A stretch of DNA of 64,000 nucleotides from Chitinophaga pinensis (GCA_943324745.2 CALPMT020000001.1:141076-205075), one strand, 5' to 3'; shown: positions 7,833 through 17,572, counted from the stretch's first letter. The notes: generated from the sequence alone by a model not told the origin. Program-made: numbers and translations.

Positions 7833-8990
7833 ATGAACAAATTTATAATAAGCGTTTCTTTATTCTGTTTAATTTTAAATGCATGTGCTCAAGAGCCTGT
7901 AAAAAAAAGAAAAAAAGTAGATATCTCAGAAGAAAAGATTGTAATTCTTCCTGGAATTAATCATACTTATCATTTAACAGATTTTTTAACTTCAAATGAA
8001 CAATTACAAAATGATGTTGATTCCATTTTTAATACACTGGATAACCACACCAAAGTTTCACAATTGATTATGCCAGCGGTTGGTCGACTAGGTTTACCTA
8101 ATGAGGAAATTACAGATCAAATTAAGAAAAATTTAATAGGAGGTGTTATATTATTAAATGGTTCTAAAATAGAATTTTCTTCATGGATTAAACATTACAA
8201 TTCGTTAAATCCATTACATAAATCATTGCCTTTTTTATATTCTGCAGATGCAGAACCTAGTTTATTTAATCGTAAAATTTCAGGTGCCAAAGTTGTTAAA
8301 AAAGCGAACGAAATCAACAATATGGATGATGTAATTAATTGCGCAACAGATATTTCAAATGAATTAAAAGAGATTGGAATTAATTATAATTTTGCTCCTG
8401 TAGTAGATGTTTCAAAGAATTCTACTGTTGGTTATCGTGGTTTTGGTGCAAATCCTGAAAATATCATTCCATGGTCAAATGCATTTATTAAAACAACACA
8501 AGAGTTAGAAATACTAGCTACTGCAAAACATTTCCCAGGTCATGGATTGGTTTCAGGCGATACACATAAATCTCTACAAATGATTGATGGTGAATTAAAA
8601 GAAATTGAAAATTACCCTCCATTAATTGAAAATGGCCTTTTATCTATAATGGTAGCGCATATTGCCGTTTTAAATAACGAAAAATATGACACCAAAGGAT
8701 TGCCTGCAACAGCTTCAGCAGCTATCGTTCAAAAATTACTAAGGGAGGAAATGAAGTTTAAAGGACTTATAATAACTGATGCCATGAATATGGGGGGAAT
8801 AAGTTCTTTACCTGATGCTGAGATAAAAGTAATTGAGGCAGGTTGTGATATAATTTTAATGCCTTTAAATGTTTCAAAAACACATAGTTCTTTGCTTTCA
8901 AAATACAATTTAGATAATGATTTTAAGAAAAAAGTTGATTTGGCGGTTAAAAGAATTATTCGTATGAAACTTTGTTTAGCGAAAGGATAA
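7833..8990 (+). CDS. Lipoprotein glycoside hydrolase family 3, NagZ-like beta-N-acetylhexosaminidase
   Basis: A 385-residue GH3 enzyme probably cleaving N-acetylglucosamine from peptidoglycan fragments or other glycans. Residues 1-17 form a lipoprotein signal peptide with lipobox LNAC (Cys18), so it is expected to be anchored in a membrane facing the periplasm. The NagZ loop is intact: KHFPGHG (232-238) followed by DTH (243-245), whose Asp/His act as the acid/base pair in NagZ. The nucleophile Asp316 lies in IITDAMNM. Only the single TIM-barrel domain is present. Classical NagZ proteins are cytoplasmic, so the lipoprotein signal means an exported version. The gene is 7 bases upstream of the cysteine desulfurase and probably co-transcribed. 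Confidence 0.9.
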   Translation: MNKFIISVSLFCLILNACAQEPVKKRKKVDISEEKIVILPGINHTYHLTDFLTSNEQLQNDVDSIFNTLDNHTKVSQLIMPAVGRLGLPNEEITDQIKKNLIGGVILLNGSKIEFSSWIKHYNSLNPLHKSLPFLYSADAEPSLFNRKISGAKVVKKANEINNMDDVINCATDISNELKEIGINYNFAPVVDVSKNSTVGYRGFGANPENIIPWSNAFIKTTQELEILATAKHFPGHGLVSGDTHKSLQMIDGELKEIENYPPLIENGLLSIMVAHIAVLNNEKYDTKGLPATASAAIVQKLLREEMKFKGLIITDAMNMGGISSLPDAEIKVIEAGCDIILMPLNVSKTHSSLLSKYNLDNDFKKKVDLAVKRIIRMKLCLAKG

Positions 8991-8997
8991 TATAAAA

Positions 8998-10122
8998 ATG
9001 GATATCTATCTTGATAATGCTGCAACAACACCTATTGCTCCTGAAGTAATAGAAACAATGTTGGATGTACTAAAAAACAACTTTGGCAACCCTTCATCTT
9101 CTCATGTATTTGGTAGAAATGCTAAAGCACTACTTGAAAATGCAAGAAGAACAATAGCTAAATCGATCAATTGTACACCTTCTGAAATTACGTTCACTTC
9201 TGGTGGAACAGAAGCCGATAATATGGCATTACGTTGTGCTGTTGAGCAATTAAATGTAAAACACATAATTACATCATATTTAGAACATCATGCTGTTTTA
9301 CACACGATTGAATATCTTCAGAAAATTTTCAATATCAAAGTAAGCTATGTAGAATGTGATGAAAAAGGAAATATCAACCTAGATCATTTATCAGAATTAT
9401 TACAAACAGAGCATAAAACATTAGTTAGTTTAATGCACGCCAATAATGAAATAGGAACCTATTTGCCCTTAAAAGAGGTAAGTCGATTATGTAAACAAAA
9501 TCAAGCTTTATTTCATTCAGATACCGTTCAAAGTATTGGACATATACCATTTAACACCAATGAATTGGATGTAGATTTTATCACTTGCTCTGCGCATAAA
9601 TTACACGGTCCAAAAGGAGTAGGATTTCTATATGTGAACAAGCGAAATCGGATTCAAGCTTTCATTCAAGGGGGCTCTCAGGAAAGAGGGTTGAGAAGCG
9701 GTACTGAAAATACTGCTAGTATTGTTGGAATGTCAAAAGCCATTGAGTTAATCACTGATGATTTAGCGCAAAAAATTGATAAAGTGTGGGAGTTGAAAAA
9801 ACACATGATGAATTTATTAAAACAACACATTCCGAGTGTTTTGTTTAATGGTGAAACAAGCCTTGATAAAAGTCTTTATACCATTTTAAATTGCAGTTTC
9901 CCTTCCTCCAAAAATGATGGAATGTTGCTGTTTTCATTAGATTTAAAAGGTATTGCATGTAGTGGAGGTAGCGCATGTACATCTGGAGCAAATACAGGTT
10001 CACATGTTCTCAGAGCTCTAAAGGCAGATACGACTAGACAGTCGATTCGTTTTTCCTTTTCACACTACACGACAAAGGAAGATATTGTTAACACCGTAAA
10101 CTATTTGAGTGAGCTTTTTTAA
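8998..10122 (+). CDS. Cysteine desulfurase (NifS/IscS-like)
   Basis: PLP enzyme releasing sulfur from L-cysteine as an enzyme-bound persulfide for Fe-S cluster or thiolated RNA synthesis. The 374 residues begin with the typical YLDNAATTP and include the PLP lysine Lys201 in SAHKLHGPKG. The catalytic loop SGGSACTSG carries Cys327, with an extra Cys321 just before it. The loop is of the long, mobile (IscS/NifS, group I) type rather than SufS type. No iscU or other Fe-S gene is adjacent, so its acceptor is unknown; it may serve tRNA thiolation. Its stop overlaps the stop of the convergent GT4 gene. Confidence 0.94.
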   Translation: MDIYLDNAATTPIAPEVIETMLDVLKNNFGNPSSSHVFGRNAKALLENARRTIAKSINCTPSEITFTSGGTEADNMALRCAVEQLNVKHIITSYLEHHAVLHTIEYLQKIFNIKVSYVECDEKGNINLDHLSELLQTEHKTLVSLMHANNEIGTYLPLKEVSRLCKQNQALFHSDTVQSIGHIPFNTNELDVDFITCSAHKLHGPKGVGFLYVNKRNRIQAFIQGGSQERGLRSGTENTASIVGMSKAIELITDDLAQKIDKVWELKKHMMNLLKQHIPSVLFNGETSLDKSLYTILNCSFPSSKNDGMLLFSLDLKGIACSGGSACTSGANTGSHVLRALKADTTRQSIRFSFSHYTTKEDIVNTVNYLSELF

Positions 10123-11252
10123 ACTTCAAAATTTTTATAAAACTCAACAAATAAATCTCCTACCTTTTGTGTATTAAATTTTTCAGCGCTTTCAGATGCT
10201 ATTAAATTTCTATCAAAATTTGTATTTAATACTTTATTAATAGCATCAACCCAAGAATCAACTGAATTTTCAGATAAAACACCATTGGATGTATTAATCA
10301 ATTCAGGTATTGCACCAACATTCGAAGCGACTACTGGAATTCCACAACATAATGACTCAGCAATCACTACTGAAAACGTCTCAATTGTGGATGCATGAAG
10401 AAAATAATGAGTACTTTGAAATATTTCTCTAATTTCAAAACTGTTTTTTTTACCAATATAATTAATCTCAAAATTTATATCTAGCGCTTTAATTTCATCT
10501 AGTAAAACACCTTCACCAACAATGTTTAACTTAATAGTAAAATCTGATTTTAATTGGATTTCATTTAATGCCTGTATAAAATAAATTGGACATTTTGGTT
10601 TGTTCCAGGTTGCAATAGCTGTAAAAACGATACTATCATTCGTTTCATGTTTATGAGGTAGATCACAAAAGTTAAAAATAGAAGTATTAATTACATTTGG
10701 AATAATTGAAATTTTACCTGGATTATTTACAAACGGAATTATTTTATGTTTTAAAAAAGCAGAAACTGCGGATATTTTTTTCACCTCACGTAAAGTCTTT
10801 TTTCCTAAATAACCAAAAGGATGAGATTTAATAAAATGATCCATTTTCGACCAATGTTCAGTATGAACATGAATCCAATTATATTTTTTAACTATTGAAT
10901 TTGCAACTACTCCACACGGAAATAGAACATTTGAATGAAGTGTATGAACATCTTTAATTTCTATATGTCTAGAAATGTACAACTTAATTATTTTACTTAA
11001 AATAAATGGCATAGAAAAAATCCATTTATGAAATCGAGAATGAATATGAATGTAATGAGTTTCTATACCATTTTCATCCATGATATGTTCTGAAAATATA
11101 TGATAAATCTTTTTACTAGGTTTAACATTGACTGCTAAAACTTGAATTGGAATACCCGATTGATGAATAGAAATAGCATGATTTTTAATAAAAATTCCTA
11201 GAACTGGATTTTCTTTTGTCGGGTACCAAAAAGTAAAGAATAAAACTCCCAT
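10119..11252 (-). CDS. Glycosyltransferase family 4 (GT-B fold)
   Basis: A 377-residue retaining GT-B glycosyltransferase, cytoplasmic or membrane-peripheral, acting on an unknown sugar nucleotide. The N-terminal half opens with the FTFWYPTKENPVLGIFIKNH stretch typical of GT4 enzymes that start with a short Rossmann strand. The C-terminal half has the donor-site motif around FLHASTIETFSVVIAESLCC, containing the E-x7-E arrangement, and then GIPVVASNVGAIPELI. It is the only minus-strand gene of the glycan block and converges with the cysteine desulfurase, with stop codons overlapping by a few bases. The 196-bp gap upstream separates it from the plus-strand glycan genes. Confidence 0.92.
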   Translation of the reverse strand: MGVLFFTFWYPTKENPVLGIFIKNHAISIHQSGIPIQVLAVNVKPSKKIYHIFSEHIMDENGIETHYIHIHSRFHKWIFSMPFILSKIIKLYISRHIEIKDVHTLHSNVLFPCGVVANSIVKKYNWIHVHTEHWSKMDHFIKSHPFGYLGKKTLREVKKISAVSAFLKHKIIPFVNNPGKISIIPNVINTSIFNFCDLPHKHETNDSIVFTAIATWNKPKCPIYFIQALNEIQLKSDFTIKLNIVGEGVLLDEIKALDINFEINYIGKKNSFEIREIFQSTHYFLHASTIETFSVVIAESLCCGIPVVASNVGAIPELINTSNGVLSENSVDSWVDAINKVLNTNFDRNLIASESAEKFNTQKVGDLFVEFYKNFEV

Positions 11253-11448
11253 AGATTTTTACTTTCAAAAACATTTGAGTACAATACTAATTAAAACTCA
11301 TAAAATAAAGGGAATTTTAACCTAGAATAATGTTTCCAATATATATTCTTTTATTTTTTCTTATTTTTGACTTCTTGTTAATAGATTTATATATTCAATA
11401 ACATTGTTGATTTTTAACAGCTTAAATAAAAATATAAAAATAATTTCT

Positions 11449-12096
11449 ATGTCCAGTTTTCTACAAAAAGCCGATCGTTTTATTTTAGGTCCATTCTATA
11501 AGCAATTTATGAATACTATAGTTCAGGAAACAATGGATTGTGATAGTTTGTTGGATATTGGATGTGGGTTCAATCCTGCCATGAAACAATTGACATCACG
11601 CATGGATCACTCAGTGGGCTTAGATGTTTTTCAACCAAGTATTGATAAAGCAAAAGTTGAAAATACACATCATGAGTTTGTTTTAGAAGATGTGAAAACA
11701 TACTTGGAAAAAATGCCTGATAATAGTTTTGATTTAGTAATTGCGCTAGATTTAATTGAACATTTAACAAGAGAAGATGGTTTTTGGTTAATTGCTCAAA
11801 TGGAACGTTTGGCTAGAAAGAAAATTGTAATTTTTACACCAAATGGTTTTGTTCCTCAAACACCTTATGACAACAATCCTTTTCAAAAACATATTTCTGG
11901 TTGGGAAATTCCTGAAATGGAAGAACGAGGATATAAAATTTTCGGATTTGGAGGATATCAAAAATTAAGAGGTGAGCGTTTTCAAATTAAATTTAAACCA
12001 CGTATTTTTTGGAAATACCTTGCTTTTGGAACTCAATTATTTACACACAAAGCTCCTAAGTACGCTTACTCTATTCTTTGTGTTAAAAGTAAATAA
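11449..12096 (+). CDS. Class I SAM-dependent methyltransferase
   Basis: A 215-residue methyltransferase, probably acting on a glycan or its lipid intermediate, judging by context. Motif I is LLDIGCGFNP and the post-I acidic residue lies in VGLDVFQP. The motif IV region is FDLVIALDLIEHL, the UbiE/Methyltransf_11-like pattern. The start is set at ATG 11449 (MSSFLQKADRF). A longer reading begins with TTG at 11404 but adds only a low-complexity Lys/Asn/Ile stretch. The gene is two bases upstream of the GT2 gene, so methyltransferase, GT2 and the first flippase form a tight transcription unit. Confidence 0.9.
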   Translation: MSSFLQKADRFILGPFYKQFMNTIVQETMDCDSLLDIGCGFNPAMKQLTSRMDHSVGLDVFQPSIDKAKVENTHHEFVLEDVKTYLEKMPDNSFDLVIALDLIEHLTREDGFWLIAQMERLARKKIVIFTPNGFVPQTPYDNNPFQKHISGWEIPEMEERGYKIFGFGGYQKLRGERFQIKFKPRIFWKYLAFGTQLFTHKAPKYAYSILCVKSK

Positions 12097-12098
12097 TA

Positions 12099-13112
12099 AT
12101 GCAGCCAATAGTTTCAATTATCACCCCAACCTATAATCACGAAAAATATATTATTGCGTGTATAAAATCTGTCCAAAATCAGACGTTTAAGCATTGGGAA
12201 ATGATAATAGTTAATGATGGAAGTACAGATAAAACTCAGGTGTTAATTGAGGATTATATAAAAAATGATCCACGTATACGCTTATTTAATCAAGAAAATA
12301 TTGGTGTTTTTAGATTAGGAGAATCATATAACTTTGCATTATCAAAATCTGTTGGAAAATACATATCTATTCTCGAGGGAGACGATTTATGGGAAATTGA
12401 TAAACTCGAACGTCAAGTAGCAATATTTAATGAAAATCAAAATGTTATTTTATCTTGGGGGCAGGCTCAATCTATAAACGGAGACACTGAAGAAGTTTAT
12501 AATCTTCATCCTATTATTGATAAACCAGACTATTTTAATAATACACCAGTTGGAAATATATTAAATTTATTGTATTGCGAAAATTGCTTGCCTGCATTAA
12601 CAATCACGATTAGAAAAGATGCTTTAGTTCAAGTTGGTGGTTTTTTGCAAAAACATAATTTACCATTGGTAGATTTACCCACTATCATGGAATTAAGTTT
12701 GTTAGGTGAATTTCATTTTGACAAACATATTTATGGGAAATGGAGGATTTATGCCAATCAAGTTACAAAAACATTTACGATTGAAATAATCAAAGGACGT
12801 TACGAAACTGCTAAAGAGCACATTTTAAAGCATCCAGAAGTTATTAATAAACAATTATCACTTACTTCAAAAGAATTTCATACCTATTTTAATAACCGAA
12901 TCATGACAGGATACGCTATGTCTGGTAGATATAAATTGATCCGAAAAGAGTATAAAAACGCGCGAAAAGACTACTATAAATCTTTATTTTACAAAGGATT
13001 TATAAATCCTGTTTGGAGATTAAGAGCACTTGTTGGAGTTTTATTTAGCTTTTTACATTGGGATATTGAATCACTTGCTAAACTATTAGGAAAAAAATCG
13101 TATTCACGCTAA
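12099..13112 (+). CDS. Glycosyltransferase family 2 (GT-A fold)
   Basis: A 337-residue inverting GT-A glycosyltransferase. The N-terminus has the canonical VSIITPTYNHEKYI strand-loop, then IIVNDGSTDKT and the metal-binding DXD-type region at EGDDLW. No transmembrane segments are evident apart from a weak hydrophobic stretch near the C-terminus. Donor and acceptor cannot be told from sequence. It follows the methyltransferase by two bases, and its TAA overlaps the flippase ATG (TAATG at 13110-13114), a classical translational coupling arrangement. It probably adds a sugar to a lipid-linked repeat unit exported by the adjacent flippase. Confidence 0.93.
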   Translation: MQPIVSIITPTYNHEKYIIACIKSVQNQTFKHWEMIIVNDGSTDKTQVLIEDYIKNDPRIRLFNQENIGVFRLGESYNFALSKSVGKYISILEGDDLWEIDKLERQVAIFNENQNVILSWGQAQSINGDTEEVYNLHPIIDKPDYFNNTPVGNILNLLYCENCLPALTITIRKDALVQVGGFLQKHNLPLVDLPTIMELSLLGEFHFDKHIYGKWRIYANQVTKTFTIEIIKGRYETAKEHILKHPEVINKQLSLTSKEFHTYFNNRIMTGYAMSGRYKLIRKEYKNARKDYYKSLFYKGFINPVWRLRALVGVLFSFLHWDIESLAKLLGKKSYSR

Positions 13113-14554
13113 TGTTCGCGAAAAAACTTCTCAAATCTTCTTTAATTTATACGCTTGTTGGCTCGCTTCCACTTGCCTCAGGATTTATCCTACTGCCATT
13201 AATTACGAATCATCTAAACGATGTTGATACTTACGGTGTTCTTGCTTTATACATTAACTTTTCTTTATTAATCCAAGTTTTAGTGAATTTCAGTTTAGAC
13301 ACATCCATTGGAATTCATTATTTCGATTACAAGGATAATCCCGAAAAATTAAAAAAATATATTGGGACAGTCGTTTCATCATTACTCATAATAGGGAGTG
13401 TGATTTTAATAATTTCATTATTATTTGGAGAAATAATATTCAAATTCACTTTTAGTAAGCAAACAATAACATTTTGGCCATTTGGTTTAATGTGTATTGT
13501 CACAGCTGTATTCAATAGTTTTTATAAAACATACTCAAATCTTTTGATCAATCAACAACGTACGAATCGTTTCTTATGGATAAATATCGCTTATTTTAGC
13601 TTCACCATATTCTTTACCTATTTAGGAATTTATTATTTTCCAAAAGTAATTAATGGACCATTATGGGGTAGATTACTCCCTGCATTGATTCTATTTATTG
13701 TAACTTTTTATTTTTTCGCGAAAGAATTTGGAATTAAACTACACACTGAATTTTTACCTGACATGGTGAAATTTTGCCTCCCTTTATTATATTATGCAAT
13801 TATCATGTGGGGAGCTTCTTATGGTGATCGGTTTATAATAAATTATTTATTAACCCCTTTTGATGTAGGTATTTATGATTTTGGCATGAAATGGATTATG
13901 TTAATTGATGTTGTTTTACTTGCATTAACTAACACAATAAATCCTGCCATTTTTAGAATTTGGTCTGATAATAAAATAAATTACAGTACCCCTGAAGTTA
14001 ATCAAAACCACCATTTTTTCACTTTAATTCAACTTATTTTAATTGCTAGTGTATTACTTTTCATACCATTAATAGTGCCGTTTTTTGTACATAATCCAAT
14101 GTATTATAAGTCATTTGATTATTTACCTATTCTTGGTTTAGGTTTTCTATTTCGTGGTCTTTCAAATATGTATTTAATGCCTATTTTTTACTATAAGAAA
14201 ACGAAAGCTCTACCGAAAGTATTCCTTTTATCTTCCTTATTCCAATTTTTAATGACATTTATATTAATTCATTACTTTGGAATTATAGGCGCATCTATTA
14301 GTTTTGTGATTGCGAAACCAATCCAAATTTGGTTAATAAGTCTTGAAAGTAGAAAAGTGTTTTCTTTTTCATTTAATAAAACCAAAATGATTTTATTACC
14401 CTTGCTTTATGGAGGTTTTTTAATTATAATCTATTATCTAATGGGAGATGTATTTTCGATGGGAATTAAAAACATTTTTCAATTCATAATTTGTATTTTA
14501 ATGATATTATTGGTGTATCGTAAGGAAATTCGCGAAAAAATTCTTAATAGATAA
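13112..14554 (+). CDS. Polysaccharide flippase, Wzx/MATE-like (first of two)
   Basis: A 480-residue polytopic membrane protein of the MOP/PST flippase type with about 12-14 hydrophobic segments. It starts with LLKSSLIYTLVGSLPLASGF, the usual first helix region of these exporters. Expected role: moving an undecaprenyl- or other lipid-linked glycan across the inner membrane. It overlaps the GT2 stop by one base. A second, shorter flippase follows after a 92-bp gap. The pair is not an obvious tandem duplication, as the N-terminal sequences differ strongly. Confidence 0.9.
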   Translation: MFAKKLLKSSLIYTLVGSLPLASGFILLPLITNHLNDVDTYGVLALYINFSLLIQVLVNFSLDTSIGIHYFDYKDNPEKLKKYIGTVVSSLLIIGSVILIISLLFGEIIFKFTFSKQTITFWPFGLMCIVTAVFNSFYKTYSNLLINQQRTNRFLWINIAYFSFTIFFTYLGIYYFPKVINGPLWGRLLPALILFIVTFYFFAKEFGIKLHTEFLPDMVKFCLPLLYYAIIMWGASYGDRFIINYLLTPFDVGIYDFGMKWIMLIDVVLLALTNTINPAIFRIWSDNKINYSTPEVNQNHHFFTLIQLILIASVLLFIPLIVPFFVHNPMYYKSFDYLPILGLGFLFRGLSNMYLMPIFYYKKTKALPKVFLLSSLFQFLMTFILIHYFGIIGASISFVIAKPIQIWLISLESRKVFSFSFNKTKMILLPLLYGGFLIIIYYLMGDVFSMGIKNIFQFIICILMILLVYRKEIREKILNR

Positions 14555-14568
14555 TAAAATTCAATAGT

Positions 14569-14576
14569 TACATTTG
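14569..14576 (+). promoter_or_regulatory. Possible -7 element for the second flippase gene
   Basis: TACATTTG matches TANNTTTG 70 bases before the ATG at 14647, in the 92-bp gap between the two flippase genes. No TTG is seen at the expected -33 distance, so this is weak. Confidence 0.3.
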
Positions 14577-14646
14577 TATCTGAATTCAGCGTTTTTTTAA
14601 TTGAAATCATTTTATAAGAAAAAGGAGTTATCAGGTAAATCATTCA

Positions 14647-15915
14647 ATGAAAAAAATCAACGCTTTTATCAAATCTTCATCTTTTAAAAGTCTGTCTATA
14701 CAACTTTTTAGTTTTTTCTTATCTTTTCTCATAAGCATTCTTATTACAAATATTTTTAATGCTGAAATTTATGGTGATTACATTTTAGTGTTTTCAACTG
14801 TAGATATGCTAGCTGTCTTTTCTTTATTTGGGTATAACCAGCTATTTTCTATCGAAATACCTAAAATAAAATCAATTACTAAAAAACTATCTCTCTACAA
14901 TACAGCACTAAAAAGTACACTAATTAATTCAGTCATTATTTCTTTTTTATTTATTTGTTTTTCATGGTATTACCCATTTAAATCTGAAGAAATCGGTTAT
15001 TTTATTATTGGTGCTGCGCTAATACTACCTTTTGTAGCTCTAACATTATTAAATACCAATTTCTTATTTAGTTTAAAGGAAGTTATTGTACCTCAAGTAA
15101 ATGATAAAATTATTCGTGTTTTATTATTTATTACAATTTTTATCACCCTTTCATTTTATAGTAAATCAATAAATGTCATCATTATCGCTTTTATTATCTC
15201 AAGTATTTCTGCATTTATCATTTCTTATATTTTAAGAAAAAGAAAAATATCTACTTCCGAACCAATCCAAAAACTAAACAATAATCACTTAACAAAATCT
15301 GTATATCTACTATTAATCATCAATTTATTAAATTTAATATTTTCAAAAATTGATGGGATACAAATTGCATATTATTTAGGTGCAGAATATTCTGGAGTTA
15401 ATAATATTTATATGAAACTTGCAAGTTCAATCACTTTGATTATGTCAAGTACTTTATTAATATTTAGTCCCAAAATATCAAGTGTGATAAGTCAGAAACG
15501 ATATGACATTGTTAAAAAAGAGATTCGAAAAATGTTTAAATTCGTTATTCCATTAGCTTTATTTATTGGGTTAATCATTATCTTTTTGAGTCCTTTCTTC
15601 TTCTCTGTTTACAAAACACCACTATATACCATCGAAATTAAAAGCTTATCTATTTATTCTATTTCTTCATTTCTTAAAATTCTTTGTGGCCCTGCAATAT
15701 TAATATTGATGTTATCAAACAAACTGAAATATTTAATCATCGGAAGTATATTAGAGCTCATTATTAATATTTCCTTAAACTGCTATTTAATTCCTCGTTG
15801 GAAAATTGAAGGCGCAGCCTATGCTTCATTATTGAGTGAATTATTCGTAAACTTATATTTTGCATATATTTGTTTTAAATTATTTCGTTTAAACACTTTA
15901 TTTGTTGGGAAATAA
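14647..15915 (+). CDS. Polysaccharide flippase-like membrane protein (second of two)
   Basis: A 422-residue membrane protein with about 12 hydrophobic segments, resembling the oligosaccharide flippase / MATE superfamily (N-terminus IKSSSFKSLSIQLFSFFLSF; conserved-looking C-terminal RWKIEGAAYASLLSEL, typical for these transporters). It probably translocates a lipid-linked glycan. Its substrate may differ from that of the first flippase, because no reason for two identical exporters is visible. Very high Ile/Ser/Lys content fits the AT-rich genome. The downstream FemAB-like gene begins four bases after its stop. Confidence 0.85.
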   Translation: MKKINAFIKSSSFKSLSIQLFSFFLSFLISILITNIFNAEIYGDYILVFSTVDMLAVFSLFGYNQLFSIEIPKIKSITKKLSLYNTALKSTLINSVIISFLFICFSWYYPFKSEEIGYFIIGAALILPFVALTLLNTNFLFSLKEVIVPQVNDKIIRVLLFITIFITLSFYSKSINVIIIAFIISSISAFIISYILRKRKISTSEPIQKLNNNHLTKSVYLLLIINLLNLIFSKIDGIQIAYYLGAEYSGVNNIYMKLASSITLIMSSTLLIFSPKISSVISQKRYDIVKKEIRKMFKFVIPLALFIGLIIIFLSPFFFSVYKTPLYTIEIKSLSIYSISSFLKILCGPAILILMLSNKLKYLIIGSILELIINISLNCYLIPRWKIEGAAYASLLSELFVNLYFAYICFKLFRLNTLFVGK

Positions 15916-15919
15916 AATA

Positions 15920-16867
15920 ATGAATCGCCAAATTAATATTCAGTTAGTAAGAAACGATGATATTGATAAAAATCGTTGGGATCAAACGATGGATGAAGCA
16001 TCAAATGGTATTGCATTTGGATATAGCTGGTATCTAGATGCGACTTTTCCAAACTGGTCTGCTTTAATCAGTGACGATTACACTTATATTTTCCCACTAT
16101 CTATCAATCGAAAATTAGGTATTTCCTATTTGTATTCTCCTATTTACACCATGCAATTAGGAATTTATTCAAAACAAATAATCACTGATGAAATTATCCA
16201 ATTATTCTTTAATAAATTACCTAGAAACATTTATTCGATTGACTATTCTACAAATCAACAACAAAATTATATCCCACTTGGATTTCACTTCAAACGTAAT
16301 ACCTGTCAATATATAGATTTATCAAAATCCTACACAGAAATAATCAAAGGATATTCAAGTAATTTAAAAAGAAATTTAAAGAAAGCAATTAAAGCTGATT
16401 TAAGCATCGTTGAATCAACGGATATAAAATCAGTTGTTAATATGTTTAAAGATCACCGAGGGGTCCTCATTAAGAATGTGAGTGAACATAATTATCAAAC
16501 TCTTAATAAATTAATCACGAATACGCTTGTAAATAAAAAAGGGGTAATTTACCAAGTTTATTGTGGCGACGAGCTTTTGGCTTCATGCTTTTTTAGTATG
16601 ACAAATCATCGGATGATTTATCACAAAGGTGGAGTCAATCCGAAAGGTAAAAAATTAGGGGCTATGCATTTTTTAATTGATCAATTAATTAAAAAATATG
16701 CTGGATCAAATATATTTTTTGATTTTGGTGGTTCATCTCTTGATGCTGTAAAGCGCTTTAATGAAAATTTCGGAAAGTTAGAATACACTTACTTACAACT
16801 TCAAAAAGGGATTACTTTCATTAATCTACTACGAAAAGTAAAAAACAAACTATTTCAGTTCAAATAA
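15920..16867 (+). CDS. GNAT/FemAB-like acyltransferase
   Basis: A 315-residue protein of the double-GNAT (BioF2/FemAB-like) type often found in exopolysaccharide loci. The C-terminal half has the recognisable pattern NLKRNLKKA, then VYCGDELLASCFFSM, YHKGGVNPKGKKLGAMHFLID and FFDFGGSSLDAVKRFNENFG, the acyl-donor-binding and closing strands of the fold. Likely role: transfer of an acyl or aminoacyl group to a glycan; the substrate is unknown. The ATG at 15920 is chosen; a TTG at 15902 would add six residues and overlap the flippase. Its 3' end overlaps the convergent bshB1 gene by 18 bases. Confidence 0.85.
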   Translation: MNRQINIQLVRNDDIDKNRWDQTMDEASNGIAFGYSWYLDATFPNWSALISDDYTYIFPLSINRKLGISYLYSPIYTMQLGIYSKQIITDEIIQLFFNKLPRNIYSIDYSTNQQQNYIPLGFHFKRNTCQYIDLSKSYTEIIKGYSSNLKRNLKKAIKADLSIVESTDIKSVVNMFKDHRGVLIKNVSEHNYQTLNKLITNTLVNKKGVIYQVYCGDELLASCFFSMTNHRMIYHKGGVNPKGKKLGAMHFLIDQLIKKYAGSNIFFDFGGSSLDAVKRFNENFGKLEYTYLQLQKGITFINLLRKVKNKLFQFK

Positions 16868-17572
16868 ACTTTCTACGCCAGGAGTACGTTCAACACTAAA
16901 ACCTTCAGCATAACTCACCCCTATTACTCTTCCCATTTCTGACATTCTTCCAGTTAAGAAATCTAAAAAATCTTGACCAGAAATTGGAGTTTTAGGCCCA
17001 TTTTGTTCAGGATTGAAAAATTGTGTTTTATAAGCTAAGATGGAATGCATTTTTTGCGTGTAAAAATCAGTTACATCAATTACAAAGTCTGGTTTGATAT
17101 AACGATCCTGAATGTAATGATATACATTTTTTGGTCTATGCGCTTCTTGTTTTATTCCGTTGTATGTTGTTTCTACTTTTACCAATCCGGCTAAAAAACA
17201 TGCTTCTGAGACAAGTTTACTTCCTTTTGCATGATCAGGATGACGATCTTCAATAGCGTTTGCAAGTACAATTTCTGGTTTTAAAAGTCGAATTTGCTGT
17301 ACAATTTTCAATAAATTTTCTTTTGTGTTTTCAAGAAAACCATCCTCCATTTTCAAATTATGTCTATAGTTAACTCCTAAAATTTTAGCAGCATTTTTGG
17401 CTTCTTCGTAGCGCGTTTCTATAGTTCCTCGCGAACCCATTTCCCCTTGAGTTAAATCAACAATACCTACAGTTTTACCTTGTGAGATATGTTTTAAAAT
17501 AGTTCCTGATGCTGATAATTCTACATCATCGGGATGCGCTCCGAAAGCTAGTATATCGAGTTTAAATTGCAT
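16850..17572 (-). CDS. bshB1: Bacillithiol biosynthesis deacetylase BshB1
   Basis: Zinc-dependent LmbE/PIG-L family deacetylase that removes the acetyl group from GlcNAc-malate in bacillithiol synthesis. The 240 residues match BshB1 in length. The metal-binding AHPDDVE motif is at residues 12-18. The conserved histidines recur in EDRHPDHAKGS. The C-terminal part (SYAEGFSVERTPGVESL) is typical of BshB1 rather than other LmbE members. Bacillithiol is known in Bacteroidota. bshA and bshC are not in the window. Its ATG overlaps the hepT stop codon (TAATG), so its translation is probably coupled to the toxin gene upstream. Confidence 0.93.
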   Translation of the reverse strand: MQFKLDILAFGAHPDDVELSASGTILKHISQGKTVGIVDLTQGEMGSRGTIETRYEEAKNAAKILGVNYRHNLKMEDGFLENTKENLLKIVQQIRLLKPEIVLANAIEDRHPDHAKGSKLVSEACFLAGLVKVETTYNGIKQEAHRPKNVYHYIQDRYIKPDFVIDVTDFYTQKMHSILAYKTQFFNPEQNGPKTPISGQDFLDFLTGRMSEMGRVIGVSYAEGFSVERTPGVESLFELK

